A stretch of 64,000 nt of DNA from Ahaetulla prasina. Lineage: Eukaryota > Chordata > Lepidosauria > Squamata > Colubridae. The position numbers and the translations under genes were made by a program. The notes beneath the pieces are model-generated. The model searched no databases. It saw only the letters and a list, made by a program, of their open reading frames with translations, and was not told the origin of the DNA. Positions 22,337 through 33,191 of the stretch are shown here, one piece after another. Positions within the stretch are counted from its first letter, which is position 1, and the number at the start of each line of letters is the position of its first letter. The DNA is taken from positions 258,588,958 to 258,652,957 of the forward strand of contig NC_080540.1 of NCBI RefSeq assembly GCF_028640845.1. Direction: 5' to 3'.

Positions 22337-23530
22337 GTGGCTGGGGCTTTGGACCGTGTCGTGCCTTTGTGGCCTCTGACCCGGCGTAGATCTCAATTGG
22401 CTCCCTGGTTTTCCGAGGAGCTGAGAGAGATGAAACGCCAGAGAAGAAGCCTAGAGAGTACTTGGAGGTCTAGCCATTCCGAGGCTGATCGGACACTAGT
22501 GAGGTCTTTTACTAAGACCTACCTAGTGGCAATGAGGGAGGTGAAACGTTCCTACGTTTCCACCCTCATTGCATCGGCAGATAACCGCCCGGCCGCCTTG
22601 TTTCGGGTGACCCGTTCCCTTCTTCATCAAGGGGGACGGGATGACCCCTTACAGGGACGAGCTGAGGAGTTTAACGGTTATCTATACGATAAAATCGTTC
22701 AACTTCGGGATAGTCTGGACCAAGATTGCGATGATCCAACCGAGATGACAGAGTCGCGTCTTGTTGAGGTTATTTGGGATGGGTTTGATTCTGTGGCTCG
22801 AGGACGTGGACAGGTTGCTGGGGAGGTTACATGCAACTACATGTTTACTGGACCCGTGTCCTTCCTGGTTAGTGCTGGCTGCTCAGGAAGTGACACGAGG
22901 CTGGCTCTAGGGGATTATAAATGCTTCTTTAGTGGAAGGGGTTTTCCCCGCCGCCTTGAAAGAGGCGGTGGTGAGACCTCTCCTCAAGAAGCCTTCCCTG
23001 GACCCAGCTATTTTGGGAAATTATCGTCCAGTCTCCAACCTTCGCTTTGTGGCGAAGGTTGTAGAGAGTGTGGTTGCATGGCAGCTCCCCCGGCACCTGG
23101 AGGAAGCTGTCTATCTAGACCCGTTCCAGTCCGGCTTCCGACCCGGTTATAGCACGGAGACGGCTTTGGTCGCGTTGGTGGATGGCCTCTGGAGGGCCAG
23201 GGACAGGGGTTGCCCCTCTGCCTTGGTCCTATTAGACCTCTCAGTGGCTTTTGATACCATCGACCATGGTATCCTGCTGCGCCGGTTGGAGGGATTGGGA
23301 GTGGGGGGCACCGTTTATCGGTGGTTCTCCTCCTATCTCTCTGACCGGTCACAGACGGTGTTGACAGGGGGGCAGAGGTCGTCCTCGAGGCGCCTCACTT
23401 GTGGGGTGCCTCAGGGGACAATTCTCTCGCCTACCCTGTTCAACATCTATATGAAGCCGTTGGGCGAGGACATCAGTGGTTTCGGGTGAGTTATCATCTG
23501 TACGCTGATGATACTCAGCTGTACTTTTCC
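22337..23530 (+). pseudogene. L2 reverse transcriptase
   Basis: The linker (22337-about 22900) is followed in a second frame (22932-23489) by [50 protein letters not shown] (first catalytic Asp) and [17 protein letters not shown]. The catalytic YADDTQLYF falls in a third frame near 23499-23525. All RT blocks are present and close to family spacing, but at least two frameshifts separate them, so this copy cannot make RT. Confidence 0.9.
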
Positions 23531-23558
23531 ACCCGGACCACCCCAATGAAGCGGTCAA

Positions 23559-24339
23559 GTGCTGTCCCGGTGCCTGGAAGCTGTACGGGTCTGGATGGGG
23601 AGAAACAGACTCAAGCTCAATCCTCCAAGACGGAGTGGCTGTGGATGCGGCACCCGGTACAGTCAGCTGCATCCGCAGCTGACTGTGGGGGCCGAGTTAG
23701 TGGCCCCAAAGGAGGTGGTTCGCAATTTGGGCGTCCTCCTGGATGGACGGCTGTCTTTTGATGAACATCTGGCGGCCGTCTCCAGGAGGGCCTTTTACCA
23801 AGTTCGCTTGGTCCGCCAGTTGCGCCCTTCCTTGACCGGGATGCCTTATGCACGGTCACTCACGCTCTGGTTACGTCTAGGTTGGATTACTGCAATGCTC
23901 TCTACATGGGGCTGCCTTGAGGTGCACCCGGAGACTACAGTTAGTCCAGAATGCGGCTGCGCGAGTAGTGGGAGCCGCTCGGCTCCCACATAACACCACT
24001 ACTCCGTAGTCTGCACTGGCTTCCTGTGGTTTTTGGGTGCGCTTCAAGATTTTGGTTACCACCTTTAAAGCGCTCCATGGCTTAGGACCCGGGTACTTAC
24101 GAGACCGCCTGCTGTTACCCTTTGCCTCCCACCGACCCGTACGCTCTCACAGAGAGGGTCTCCTCAGGGTGCCGTCCGCCAAACAGTGTCGGCTGGCAGC
24201 CCCCAGGAGTAGGGCCTTCTCTGTGGGGGCAGCGACGCTCTGGAATGAACTTCCCCCTGGCCTACGTCAAGTGCCTGATCTTCGGACCTTCCGTCGTGAG
24301 CTCAAAACACACTTATTTATTCAAGCGGGACTGGCATAA
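23559..24339 (+). pseudogene. L2 protein C-terminal region
   Basis: After the YADD motif, one frame gives LEAVRVWMGRNRLKLNP and LVAPKEVVRNLGVLLDGRLS (23559-23993). Another (24037-24339) gives LVTTFKALHGLGPGYLRDRL, AFSVGAATLWNELPPGLR and LKTHLF. This order is standard for L2/CR1 C-termini. A frameshift lies between the two. Confidence 0.86.
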
Positions 24340-24799
24340 TAGTGTTGAATTTTAAATTTGGGGTTTTGCTAATATTTTAAAATTTTAAAATCTAAATTTT
24401 TAATTATCAGCCTTTTATAATCTGCTATGTTATAAATGTTGTTTTAATTGTATATATTTGTGTTTTACCTTTGGCTGTACACCGCCCTGAGTCCTTCGGG
24501 AGAAGGGCGGTATAAAAATTTAATTAAATAAAAATAAAAATAAATAAATAAATACCTTCTTCTACTTTCCACAACCATCCTCCCCCTCTCTTATCTACAT
24601 CCTCTCCTCCTTCCTCCCTACTCCTTTCTTCTCCCTCTTCTATCCCTCTTCCTTCCTTTCCTCTTCCTCCTCTTCTCTTTCCTACCTCCTTCTATCTTCT
24701 ACTTCCTTCTTTCCTGTCATTCTGAAGTGGTAGCCAGGCAGCTCCGATCTTACATTAATTATACTTCTTCAATCATCTTTGTACATTAACCATCAATCC

Positions 24800-24856
24800 A
24801 TTTTCTACCCGCATCCCCCCTCCCCCTCCCTTCTCCTTCCTCCCCCCACCCCCCAG
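24800..24856 (-). other. G-rich polypurine tract in the half-L1 3' UTR
   Basis: On the minus strand the tract has several G runs of four to six separated by T, A or GGA. L1 3' UTRs commonly carry such a tract, which could form a G-quadruplex. It supports reading this stretch as an L1 3' UTR that directly follows ORF1. Confidence 0.65.
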
Positions 24857-25073
24857 GACTTCCCAGAACCGAATACAGGGTATAAAACTAACAACAAAAA
24901 TTAAAATATAACACAAATCATAATCCATAGTCACTCCTTAAAACCTCAACTCCCCTTCCAGAAACAAAGAAAATACATTTCTTCCAATCCATTATATATC
25001 AGACCATTCCACTCCTAGAGTTCTCAGAAATTTCCGATTGAGTTAGTGTTTGTTCTTGAATAAAGTACATAGT

Positions 25074-25530
25074 TTTTAATATCCAACCTTCATCAATCAA
25101 TATCAAAACAACGTTCCATCTTCCAATATTCACCAAGGGTTCTTCTAAAATGTCTTTCTTCCTTAAGCAGTCTCTCAAAATAGTTCATATTTCCAACTTA
25201 ATTTCTTAAATTTTTCTGTCCAACCTTCAAGGGTAAACAATAGTCCATCTTTTCACATCTTTGACATTTATATACATCAAATAATATTACAAATATCCAA
25301 TATATCAATTGTAATAATTAAAATCTTCACTTTACCTTGCTTATATCAAATAACATTATTAAAATTACACCTATAACTTATCCAAAATATATCTATTATA
25401 ACAATTAAATTCTAATTAGCCATATAACAACATTACATCCATCTCTTAAATATAATATTTAATCCAAATTCCTAAATTTTACTATCTATCCTCCAAAGTT
25501 AAACAATATTCCATCTTCCTATTCCTTTAT
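25074..25530. repeat. Diverged internal repeats in the half-L1 3' UTR
   Basis: A unit containing 'ccaaccttcaa' or 'ctatcctccaa', then 'gtaaacaatagtccatctt' or its variant, occurs at about 25074-25134, 25207-25259 and 25475-25527. The copies are diverged. I do not know any function. Confidence 0.6.
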
Positions 25531-25670
25531 ACCTGAAATATATCAAATAGTACCCCTAAAATTACACATTTATATCCAAAATAAATCATTTACAAAAATT
25601 AATCATAATCATATATAATAGAATTAAACATTCTCCTTCCCCTTCTTCTGTCTTACACATTTTCCACCAT

Positions 25671-26601
25671 CTATTCACCATTCAACTTAACATCTATTAA
25701 TAAAGAGTTCCCAATCTTTAATACATTAGTGTAGAAATCTCGTGCTTTACAAACTGTATTGAGAAAATACTTTCTTCCTTTATAATTCACTGTTAAACCA
25801 GCTGGAACCTCCCATCTAAAATATATCTGATGTTTCTTAAGCTCATCCACTAAAAAGGCAAATTCTTTTCTCTTTCTTAACATTTTAGGAGGAATTTCCT
25901 TCATCATTATTATATCTTGTCCTAATATTTGAAATTTATTTTTATAAAATGCTTGCAAAATTCCATACCTAATCTTCTTATTTGTAAAATAAATAACCAC
26001 ATCTCTCGGTAAACACTTCTGCCTTGCCAACCAAGAATTAACACGATAAATTTTTTCAATATTAACTTCAAAATCTTCTGGTTCCACTCTCTTTATTTGA
26101 GCAAAGGCCTGAATAAAAATCTCTTTCAAATTTTCCTTTTTATATTCTCTTAAACCCTTACCCTTATAGCATATTCCATTAATTTATATTGTAATATAAC
26201 CCTTTCTTCATCTGCCTTATCTACCTTAACCTGAATATCATCTATTTTATTTTCTAAATTCAAATTAATTTGAACTTCATCTATTTTCCTTTGCAAATCT
26301 AAATTAATTTGGTTAAGTTCATCCAGTCTTTCTTCTGTCTGAATACTAGATAACAATAATGGGGTAATTGATTCCTTTAATTTTTTCATCTTCCTCCTCT
26401 GCTCTTCCACCATATCTTTAAAATCCAGTATTTCTTTCTCCATTTCATTAAATTTTGATCTATTTCTGAAAAATGAGCCTCCATAAGCTCCTGTAAAAAA
26501 TTCCTTAGACTGTCTTTAATATCTTCTTTCAATTTCCGTATCTGAAGTGAAGAAATTTCCAATATTTTAGAAGTGGTTAAATCTCTTTGCTTAAAGGCCA
26601 T
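25671..26601 (-). pseudogene. L1 ORF1 protein, two frameshifts
   Basis: ORF1p is the L1 RNA-binding trimer protein. In order: an N-terminal segment (MAFKQRDLTTSKILEISSLQ), a long Lys/Glu/Leu-rich coiled coil (about 26150-26560), a conserved linker reading GLREYKKENLKEI across a frameshift near 26135, then the RRM and C-terminal domain. Those last two include LPRDVVIYFTNKKIRYGIL, MKEIPPKMLRKRKEFAFLV, FRWEVPAGL and KARDFY. Frameshifts near 26440 and 26135 split it into three frames. The domain order is complete, so decay is mild. Confidence 0.9.
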
Positions 26602-27252
26602 TTTAAAACTAAGTAATACCAAGAAGAAAAAAAGAAAAAAAAATTCAATAAGCTTTTCTTCTTAAACACTGTAAGAAAAAGATAATAAAAAAAAGAGATT
26701 TAAAAAAAAATTCCATTTTTTAAAAAAAATATCTTGTTATATTCTTCTTAAAGGTTCCACACCAACAATTGTAATAAGCATTTCCTTAGCTTTCGCTTAG
26801 CTTAGCTTTCACTTTCAATACACAAAACGCCATCTTTCGTCAGCTCCACTCTTGAATACGAATACCTTCTCTGTCAGGGAGTTAAAATCATCTTACAATC
26901 AAATGCCAGCACTCCTGTTTTCGGCTTGTCCGTGTTAGCAATCCTTCAGTAATCCATCAGTCACAGAGATGGACGCTGCGTTTTGTTCTGCCATTTGCAG
27001 AAGCGTTCTGGATTCTGGAGCTTTTTTCGAGCTATAGAAGAAGCGTTCCCAACAAACCACCAGAAATCTTCCTGGGGCTTTCCTTGGGGGCTCTACTTCA
27101 GCCTGAATGCTCACCTCCCCCTCTTTGCCCAAGGGTAGAGATTTACAAGCTGTTGACAACAGATTAACGCTGTCTAAACAGCTCTACAGAATCACACAGA
27201 ACTGGCGGGCTAAAATAGACCGCCATTAACGAAGCGGAGCCACCGGAAGCCC
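26602..27252 (-). promoter_or_regulatory. 5' UTR of the ORF1-only L1
   Basis: About 650 bp lie between the right target duplication and the ORF1 start on the minus strand. It starts GGGCTTCCGGTGGCTCCG and is more G/C-rich at its outer end, as expected for an L1 promoter region. There are oligo-A runs near the ORF1 start. Promoter activity is inferred from position only. Confidence 0.5.
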
Positions 27253-27268
27253 GTGAAGGTGGTACCTT

Positions 27269-28479
27269 GATGACTAGTTTGACTTGGCAACTTGCAGAAT
27301 CCTTTCTTTAAAAGAAGCTGGAAGAATACCTAAATGGCTAATAAGAATGAAATCTAGGGAATCATATTGCTATGAATAATTGAACTTGAATCCAATTACT
27401 CAGTGAAGCATATTATTAATTTATTTTTTTATCCTCCAAAGAATACAAAAGCAATTTAAAACTGAAATGCATATTTAGATATGCTCTATACAATAATGTA
27501 GTATATGTGTATACATATTTTTACTCACTGATAACCCATTTAATAATATCTAATGACCCATGTTATCCACTGATAATATTTTATTTTGTATTTTATTTTT
27601 ACTTTTTATTATTGTTTTTAATGCTTTTATTTGTAATGCTAATCTGTGTAATAAACATTGATTGATTGATACAAATTAGAGTTATGAAAAAGTTTGGAGC
27701 TAATTCTATCACGTTCCAGATCAGTACAAAATATATTCGTTTTGCTAAGAAGCAAATGGCAACTGTCATTCAGTCATATTGAAGAAACAGAAACTTTTAA
27801 ATTGGGGGAGTTGCTAAATAAGGAAGCTTGCAAAATGGAACAGGAGGTAGAAGACCTTAACAGCAAAAAAGTTTCTACTGGCAATGGGGACTCTTTTGGA
27901 GAAGTAAAACAAGGGTTATAATTAGAGTGTGCAATAACTATAGTGATTTTCAAAGCTGCAAAAGAGATTAGAAGCATGACAGTAATTGTTTTCTTTAACA
28001 ATATTTAGCCAGCACAGTAGCTCGGAACCTTAAATCCTGCATGAAAATTTTGAGGGAAGTCATGTTAGGAACAAGATACAACAATTTGGCAGTTACCTCA
28101 CAAACTAATTCTTTGTTGTCTACTTCCTATCACCTTGAATCCTCACTTCTAACTGGTACAGAATAAACTACTTAGTATTCCATAAATCAACTCCTTTTGG
28201 AAAAATTTACACGCTCTTTTTAGAACATTTTCTTTATCTTTAACCCAGGAAAACCTAACGCACCTGGCAGATTTTTGTTTTCATAGGCTGGGCGCCCTGT
28301 GGACTCATGTAATTACCACCAGAGCACAGGGCAGAAAAGCCAGCAATTTTTAGAATTGTTTTCTGCCCTCTACTCTGATTCATTTTAGGCCATTTTGTCT
28401 TTTACTCTTGCCAGCCTTTCCTTTTCCAGATACTTAATACTTCTGGTCATGAGGAAAGAAAGAGAAGTTTTGTGCATGT
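27269..28479. other. No gene seen
   Basis: A/T-rich. Near 27640-27670 an 'aataaacattgattgattgat' stretch resembles the tail of an unidentified LINE. Nothing else is recognisable. Confidence 0.5.
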
Positions 28480-28850
28480 AACATAGACAGACAGACAGAT
28501 TAGATATAGATATAGCTATAGCTATAGCTATAGCTATAGCTATAGCTATAGATATAGATATAGATAGATATAGATATAGATATGTAGGTCTTTGGTTATT
28601 TGGGTTGTCTCCCGCGTAAAATTGGAAGTGTCTTGGTGACATTTCGACGAAATCCCATTCGTCATCTTCAGGCTAGGTGAGAAGCACGAAGCTGTAAACA
28701 CCTAGCCTGAAGATGACGAATGGGATTTCGTCGAAACATCGCCAAGACACTTCCAATTTTACGCGGGAGACAACCCAAATAACCAAAGACCTACATACAA
28801 ACACCCGCGAAAACCTCAGAAAACAGATATAGATATAGATATAGATATAT
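28480..28850. mobile_element. PLE terminal-repeat palindrome inside a GATATA microsatellite
   Basis: Two 99-bp arms (28581-28679 and 28699-28797), identical at about 96 positions, surround a 19-bp spacer. The arm sequence is the terminal repeat of the PLE at 1-1880. After the right arm comes the repeat end 'cctcagaaaac'. Both sides are (GATATA)n or (TATAGC)n repeats (28500-28580 and 28826-28850), so the element sits in one simple repeat. No coding part remains. Confidence 0.86.
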
Positions 28851-28859
28851 TTGCAAGTT

Positions 28860-29654
28860 TATCACACAGGGCCGATAAAATGCATACAGTAATGTTTTGC
28901 TCAAGAAAAAGGCCATTACCAAAGTATAAATTAGGATGCCCTCCCATCCCCATATTTAATAAAGAATTATTCCCTGTTTGTCACACGTTTCAGTCACAAT
29001 TTAGCAAGTAGCCAAACCAGATGAATCAACAATAATTTGTGAATTCTGATCCTTTCCTGTTGGTCATTTGACAGGTCTCTTGATGTCTGCATTGAAGGAC
29101 TAGCTGAGCTGCACTGAAAAAGAAATTTTTTTAAAAAAATACAGGTATACAATGGTGAATATAAAATTCTTATAATAGTACATATAAAAATATATTGGAA
29201 TTGGAATTGTTAAAAAAAAGGCTGATTCAGCAGTGAAACATGGCTGCTAGAAATATAAATGAAATTTTAGGCAGCTTCAAATAGTGTTTGCTATTAATTA
29301 AAAATGAAAATAAAAATGTTATTAATTAAAAATGAAAAGATAGTGTTTTTTAGCTCAGATATAAATGTATGAGCAGAGCAAGTAAAACAGGATTTTTAAA
29401 AAATCAGCTTTCCTTATTTGCCTTAAGGCAAAGTCTTTCTCAATCTGATGTTAAACTGGTTACAATAAAGTATTCCCAGGAGAATGTAAGACATGGTATA
29501 TCTCTCCCATATCTAATTCAGTATCCTGAAACATGTTGACTGTACAAATTCTGAACTAGATGGGTATTTGAAAGCATTTTAGCATTTTAATTCAGTCACA
29601 AATATCATTAACAAATTAAAGACAATTGGCTTGACTATTGTGTTCTTACAAACT
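28860..29654. other. No gene seen
   Basis: A/T-rich spacer with no recognised feature. Confidence 0.5.
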
Positions 29655-29883
29655 TCATAGATAAATCCTTATCCTTAACTTTGTTGCTTGTATCCTTATG
29701 ATTTATATTGATATTGTTTCCTGATTGCTTATTTGTACCCTATGACTATCATTAAGTGTTGTACCTTATGATTCTATCTTTTCTTTTATGTACACCGAGA
29801 GCGTATGCACCAAGGCAAGTTCCTTGTGTGTGTCCAATCACACTTGGCCAATAAAATTCTATTCTATTCTATTCTATTCTATT
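29655..29883 (+). mobile_element. CR1/L3-like ('Snake1'-like) LINE 3' UTR with (ATTCT)n tail
   Basis: Shares 'tattgtttcctgattgctta', 'ccctatgactatcattaagt' and 'tgtccaatcacacttggcc' with the copies at 5757 and 49346. It ends CAATAAA followed by (ATTCT) repeated about five times (29856-29883). The tail equals the AATAG pentamer microsatellite known to be seeded by snake CR1 LINEs. Confidence 0.83.
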
Positions 29884-30827
29884 GTAATTTATAACTTCAT
29901 AGAATGGAATTGTTGATATCCATTCATCAACTAGCATTAAGTAATGAAAAAAAGTTAACATTCCAAACATACGGCGCATAGGGACAAAATTCACAGAACT
30001 GTGACAGATGGGTCTTCAAATCAAAACCTGTGATCAGCATACTGTTGGTTATCCAAATCACAGCAGCTTTTTGGAAACTAAAATATCTTAGCAAAACAAA
30101 ACACCCCTTAGTTTTACCATTCTGTTCATCTCATTTTTTCCTTTCATCCCTAACAGTTGGGTACATTTTCAAATATTTTTGGGGGGAGGAAAACCACATT
30201 AATTACATTTTCATCTCAAGCCCTGAAAATCAGCTCTATCATATTCACAAATTCTTATCAGTATTCCTTCCCTTAACGCCAAATCCCTCAGGTTATCTGT
30301 CTGAAATTTGGCATTGATGTTTATCTACGCATGAGTTATTGTTGCTGCATATTTCATCACATCACAAAAACATCTCAGAACTATGATGAACATTTTAAGA
30401 AGAGATTTTAATAGTGCTTCTTTAAAAACCACAGCAACATGGTTTGACACCATTAATCTGTTGGTTGTGATCTAGATTTATTCAGCTCTTAAAAAACAAA
30501 AAAGAACAGCAGTGTGTCATTTGCTTTTATTTGCTAGTATTTATTTATTTATTCATATAGATTTCTATAATCACCCATCTCAAGCAATTAAGCAAGGAAT
30601 AATTGTAAAACAATTAAGAACATTTATAATTTAATGCAAATTAAATATAGATGACAGCCATTGGAATCATGTCATTATAGATGTCAATGTAGCCAGGAAA
30701 CAGGGCCCTTCACACACTTTGGGCCTGAAAGACCCAACAATAGTAGGGTCATTCTCAACCTCAACCAGGAGAATGTTCCACAAGGCAGGAGTATATCATA
30801 GAAGGCACATCCCCTAGCTGACATTCA
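29884..30827. other. No gene seen
   Basis: An A/T-rich spacer. A (TTTA)n patch near 30540-30565 may be an old LINE tail. Confidence 0.5.
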
Positions 30828-30835
30828 GTGGTGGG

Positions 30836-31125
30836 CTTCAGCCAGTTCGTGCCGGTTCGGGCAAATCAGTAGTTCTGTTGATCACTAGTCCTGCCCACTC
30901 ACCCCTGCCCTATCCTGTCCTATATTTCCTTCTTTCTGATTAGCGCAGCGCAGCACAGCTGATTTCTGTTCCTCCACTGTTCTACTTACCAGGGCTGCCT
31001 TAGAAGGTAAGCAGCTGATCTTCAAATTGCTGTATTTTGAATGCTGCACGCAAGCACGTTAGGCACATGCACAAAGTGCACACTCACAGTTAACTGGTTG
31101 TTAAACCAGTTGCAGCCCACCACTG
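30836..31125. mobile_element. hAT-type MITE, 290 bp
   Basis: Ends CAGTGGTGGGCTTCAGCCAGTT and AACTGG...TTGCAGCCCACCACTG. Flanks CTGACATT (30828-30835) and CTGATATT (31126-31133) match at 7 of 8. It is the same subfamily as 19572. Confidence 0.88.
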
Positions 31126-31133
31126 CTGATATT

Positions 31134-32307
31134 CCTTGACTGATAGGCCTGATAGCATGGTCAACCTCCCAGACTGAATTAGATAGGTAGAAACCACTGA
31201 GAAATGACAGCTCCTTAAGTAACCCAGTCCCAGGCATTGAAGGGCTTTAAAGGTGATGATCAGCATCTTGAACTGCATCAATACAAGCAGTTAATGTAGT
31301 TCCCATAATATACATATATCGAATATCCAACTTCACTGAAGTTGGGCAAAACTGGTATACAACCTGAAGTGTGCAAAAGTTCTCCTAGCACTACCGCCAT
31401 CACTACTGTTCTAGGAAGACCCATGAATCCAAAAGGACCCACTGTTTGTGCTTTAGGTCGGTCACATCATCCAGGATCAAAGATGGGAAAAACTTGTCAC
31501 CGGAGGGCCTAAATTCCCAGAGCCACTCAGCATGCTTGGGTCGAATCAAAGCACATTGTGCCCCATCCAGGCCTCCACAATTCCAGGCACTAAGACAGGA
31601 CACCCAAGGCATTCCTTAGATGGCCTGGTGCAAAAATATAGAGCCGGGTATCATACCATATTTATTTATTCAATTAATTAATTAAACAGATAATTAAATT
31701 TATATACTGCCCATCCCACTATCCAGTATGCACATATCAAACATCACCCAGTGGTCTCGGGTAGATATTAAATAGGCAAGGAGAGAGAACCATGCCATGA
31801 GGCACCCCACAAAGCTATCAGCACTGACCCTGAAGAAAGGAGAAGAACCAGCACAACACAGTGCTTCCCATCCCCAACTCCCAAAGCCAGGGCTGAAGGA
31901 TACTATGATTGATGGTATTAAAGGCCACTGAAAGGTCAAGATGAGCAAGGATGAGCACACAATTCCAATTCTATTCCCATCAGAGGTTATCAAAGAGCAA
32001 GATGACTTGTCCCATAACCTGATATGAACTCTGCCTGAAAGGCATGCATTCCCTCTTACGAGCCTTAACCAGCCAGGACAGGGATGGCTCTAACACTGAA
32101 ATGGCTAAACTAGTAGCTGCAAGGGCCCTGTCCTGTTTCTCAGTTTCAATTGAATCAAAATCACCCCAGATAACCCTGCAAAACTACTCTCCATAACTGT
32201 TTCTTCTCCAAGGCCAAAGAACAAATATAAGTGATTTTATCCACAGCAGCATATTCTTTACAGAGAACCTGTAGGTAAATCTAAATATTACCCACACCCG
32301 AGAGGGA
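31134..32307. other. Unclassified, possibly an old interspersed repeat
   Basis: Phrases such as 'gcattgaagggctttaaagg' and 'aaaggccactgaaaggtcaa' look like a repeat I have met in reptile DNA but cannot name. An A/T-rich (TTTATT)n stretch at about 31655-31710, followed by 'atatactgcccatccc', resembles a LINE tail read on the minus strand. No intact frame. Confidence 0.35.
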
Positions 32308-32312
32308 GAAGT

Positions 32313-33186
32313 TGTTGTGACCCAAGTAGGTAGTAGCAAACTCAGTCAGGTTAAAAACAAACAAACTTTATTAGAACAGCTGAGAATTAACTCATTCTCA
32401 GCGGAGTCCAAATTAAATCAAACCAAATTCTTCCCAACACAATTCCTCAGTCTTATCACCAACCTTGGTCTAATTAGGCAAACTGCCAAAGGCCTTTCTT
32501 GGCAAAAGTTCAGAAGACGCTGATAAGAAACAAATGCAGTAACAAAGATATCATTGTTTTTCGGCAAAGAGCCCAAACGCTGTTGCTGGTCTTTTAAGCC
32601 TTATGGGAGGGCCAGTCATCTCTTTTTTTTTTTTTTTTGTTTACATTTATATCCCGCCCTTCTCCGAAGACTCAGGGCGGCTTACAGTGATAAGGCAATA
32701 GTCTCATTCTTTTGTATATTTTTTTACAAAGTCAACTTATTGTCCCCCCAACAATCTGGGTCCTCATTTTACCTACCTTATAAAGGATGGAAGGCTGAGT
32801 CAACCTTGGGCCGGGCTTGAACCTGCAGTAATTGCAGGCTACTGTGTTCTAATAACAGGCTCTTAACAGCCTGAGCTATCCTGGCCCTACCCTCTTGGCC
32901 CTACTCCCGAGTCATCCTCTTTGCTTTAGCTGCTCTTGCCTTCTGGCAGCTCTTCTCATGCTTGCATTAGGAACAGGCTCCTCCTTTCCTCTGCCTCACT
33001 ACTATCAGCCTCTGGATGCTCTGGAATCTGCACATCACTCCCCAATGGTCTGGCTCCACCTCTGCCTCCGATGCAGAGCCCTCATCCGGGCCTTCCCCAG
33101 CCTCCAGGACTGGCCCATGTTCTTCCTCAGCCTCATCGCTGTCTGACTCCATTGCCAGCTCCGCAGGCTGCTGGTAGACCACAGCA
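32313..33186 (-). mobile_element. Solo LTR with 5-bp target duplication, carrying a SINE
   Basis: TGTTGTGACCC...GACCACAGCA ends with GAAGT on both sides (32308-32312 and 33187-33191). On the minus strand an AATAAA ('ctaataaagtttg') lies near the 3' end as expected for an LTR. The SINE at 32618-32889 is inserted in it, leaving about 600 bp of LTR. The acidic open frame at 32967-33194 on the minus strand is LTR sequence. Confidence 0.72.
32618..32889 (-). mobile_element. tRNA-derived SINE with an L2-type tail
   Basis: The minus strand begins GGGCCAGGATAGCTCAGG (box A), then 'gcaggttcaagcccgg' (box B), then the core 'gactcagccttccatcc'. The tail 'gccgccctgagtcttcgg', 'agaagggcgggatataaat' matches the 3' hairpin of the L2 at 24483. 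It ends in a T run, i.e. poly(A), at about 32622-32638. Confidence 0.87.
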
Positions 33187-33191
33187 GAAGT

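Larger units (their letters stand above)
21089..24556 (+). mobile_element. L2-clade LINE, near full length, frameshifted
   Basis: The parts in order are a G/C-rich 5' region, an apurinic-type endonuclease (about 21540-22190), a linker, the RT (about 22930-23530), a C-terminal region (24037-24339) and a 3' UTR. The UTR ends in a stable hairpin (CCGCCCTGAGTCC...GGGCGG, 24483-24511) and an (AAATA)n tail. It is inserted in the ORF1-only L1. The 5' boundary is set from a possible TTCTTCTA duplication (21081-21088 and 24557-24564), which is weak because the target is pyrimidine-rich. Confidence 0.85.
20746..27252 (-). mobile_element. ORF1-only L1 (half-L1-like) bounded by 16-bp target duplication
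   Basis: GTGAAGGTGGTACCTT occurs exactly at 20730-20745 and 27253-27268, enclosing a minus-strand element. It has a 5' UTR (about 26602-27252), an L1 ORF1 (25671-26601) and then about 1.1 kb of noncoding 3' region plus a further piece at 20746-21088. It ends with an AATAAA and A/T tail. An L2 (21089-24556) interrupts the 3' region. I find no ORF2 (endonuclease or RT) remnant between the duplications. Without the L2 the element is about 3.0 kb, the size range of mammalian HAL1. Either it is a non-autonomous L1, or ORF2 was deleted before insertion. Confidence 0.8.
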
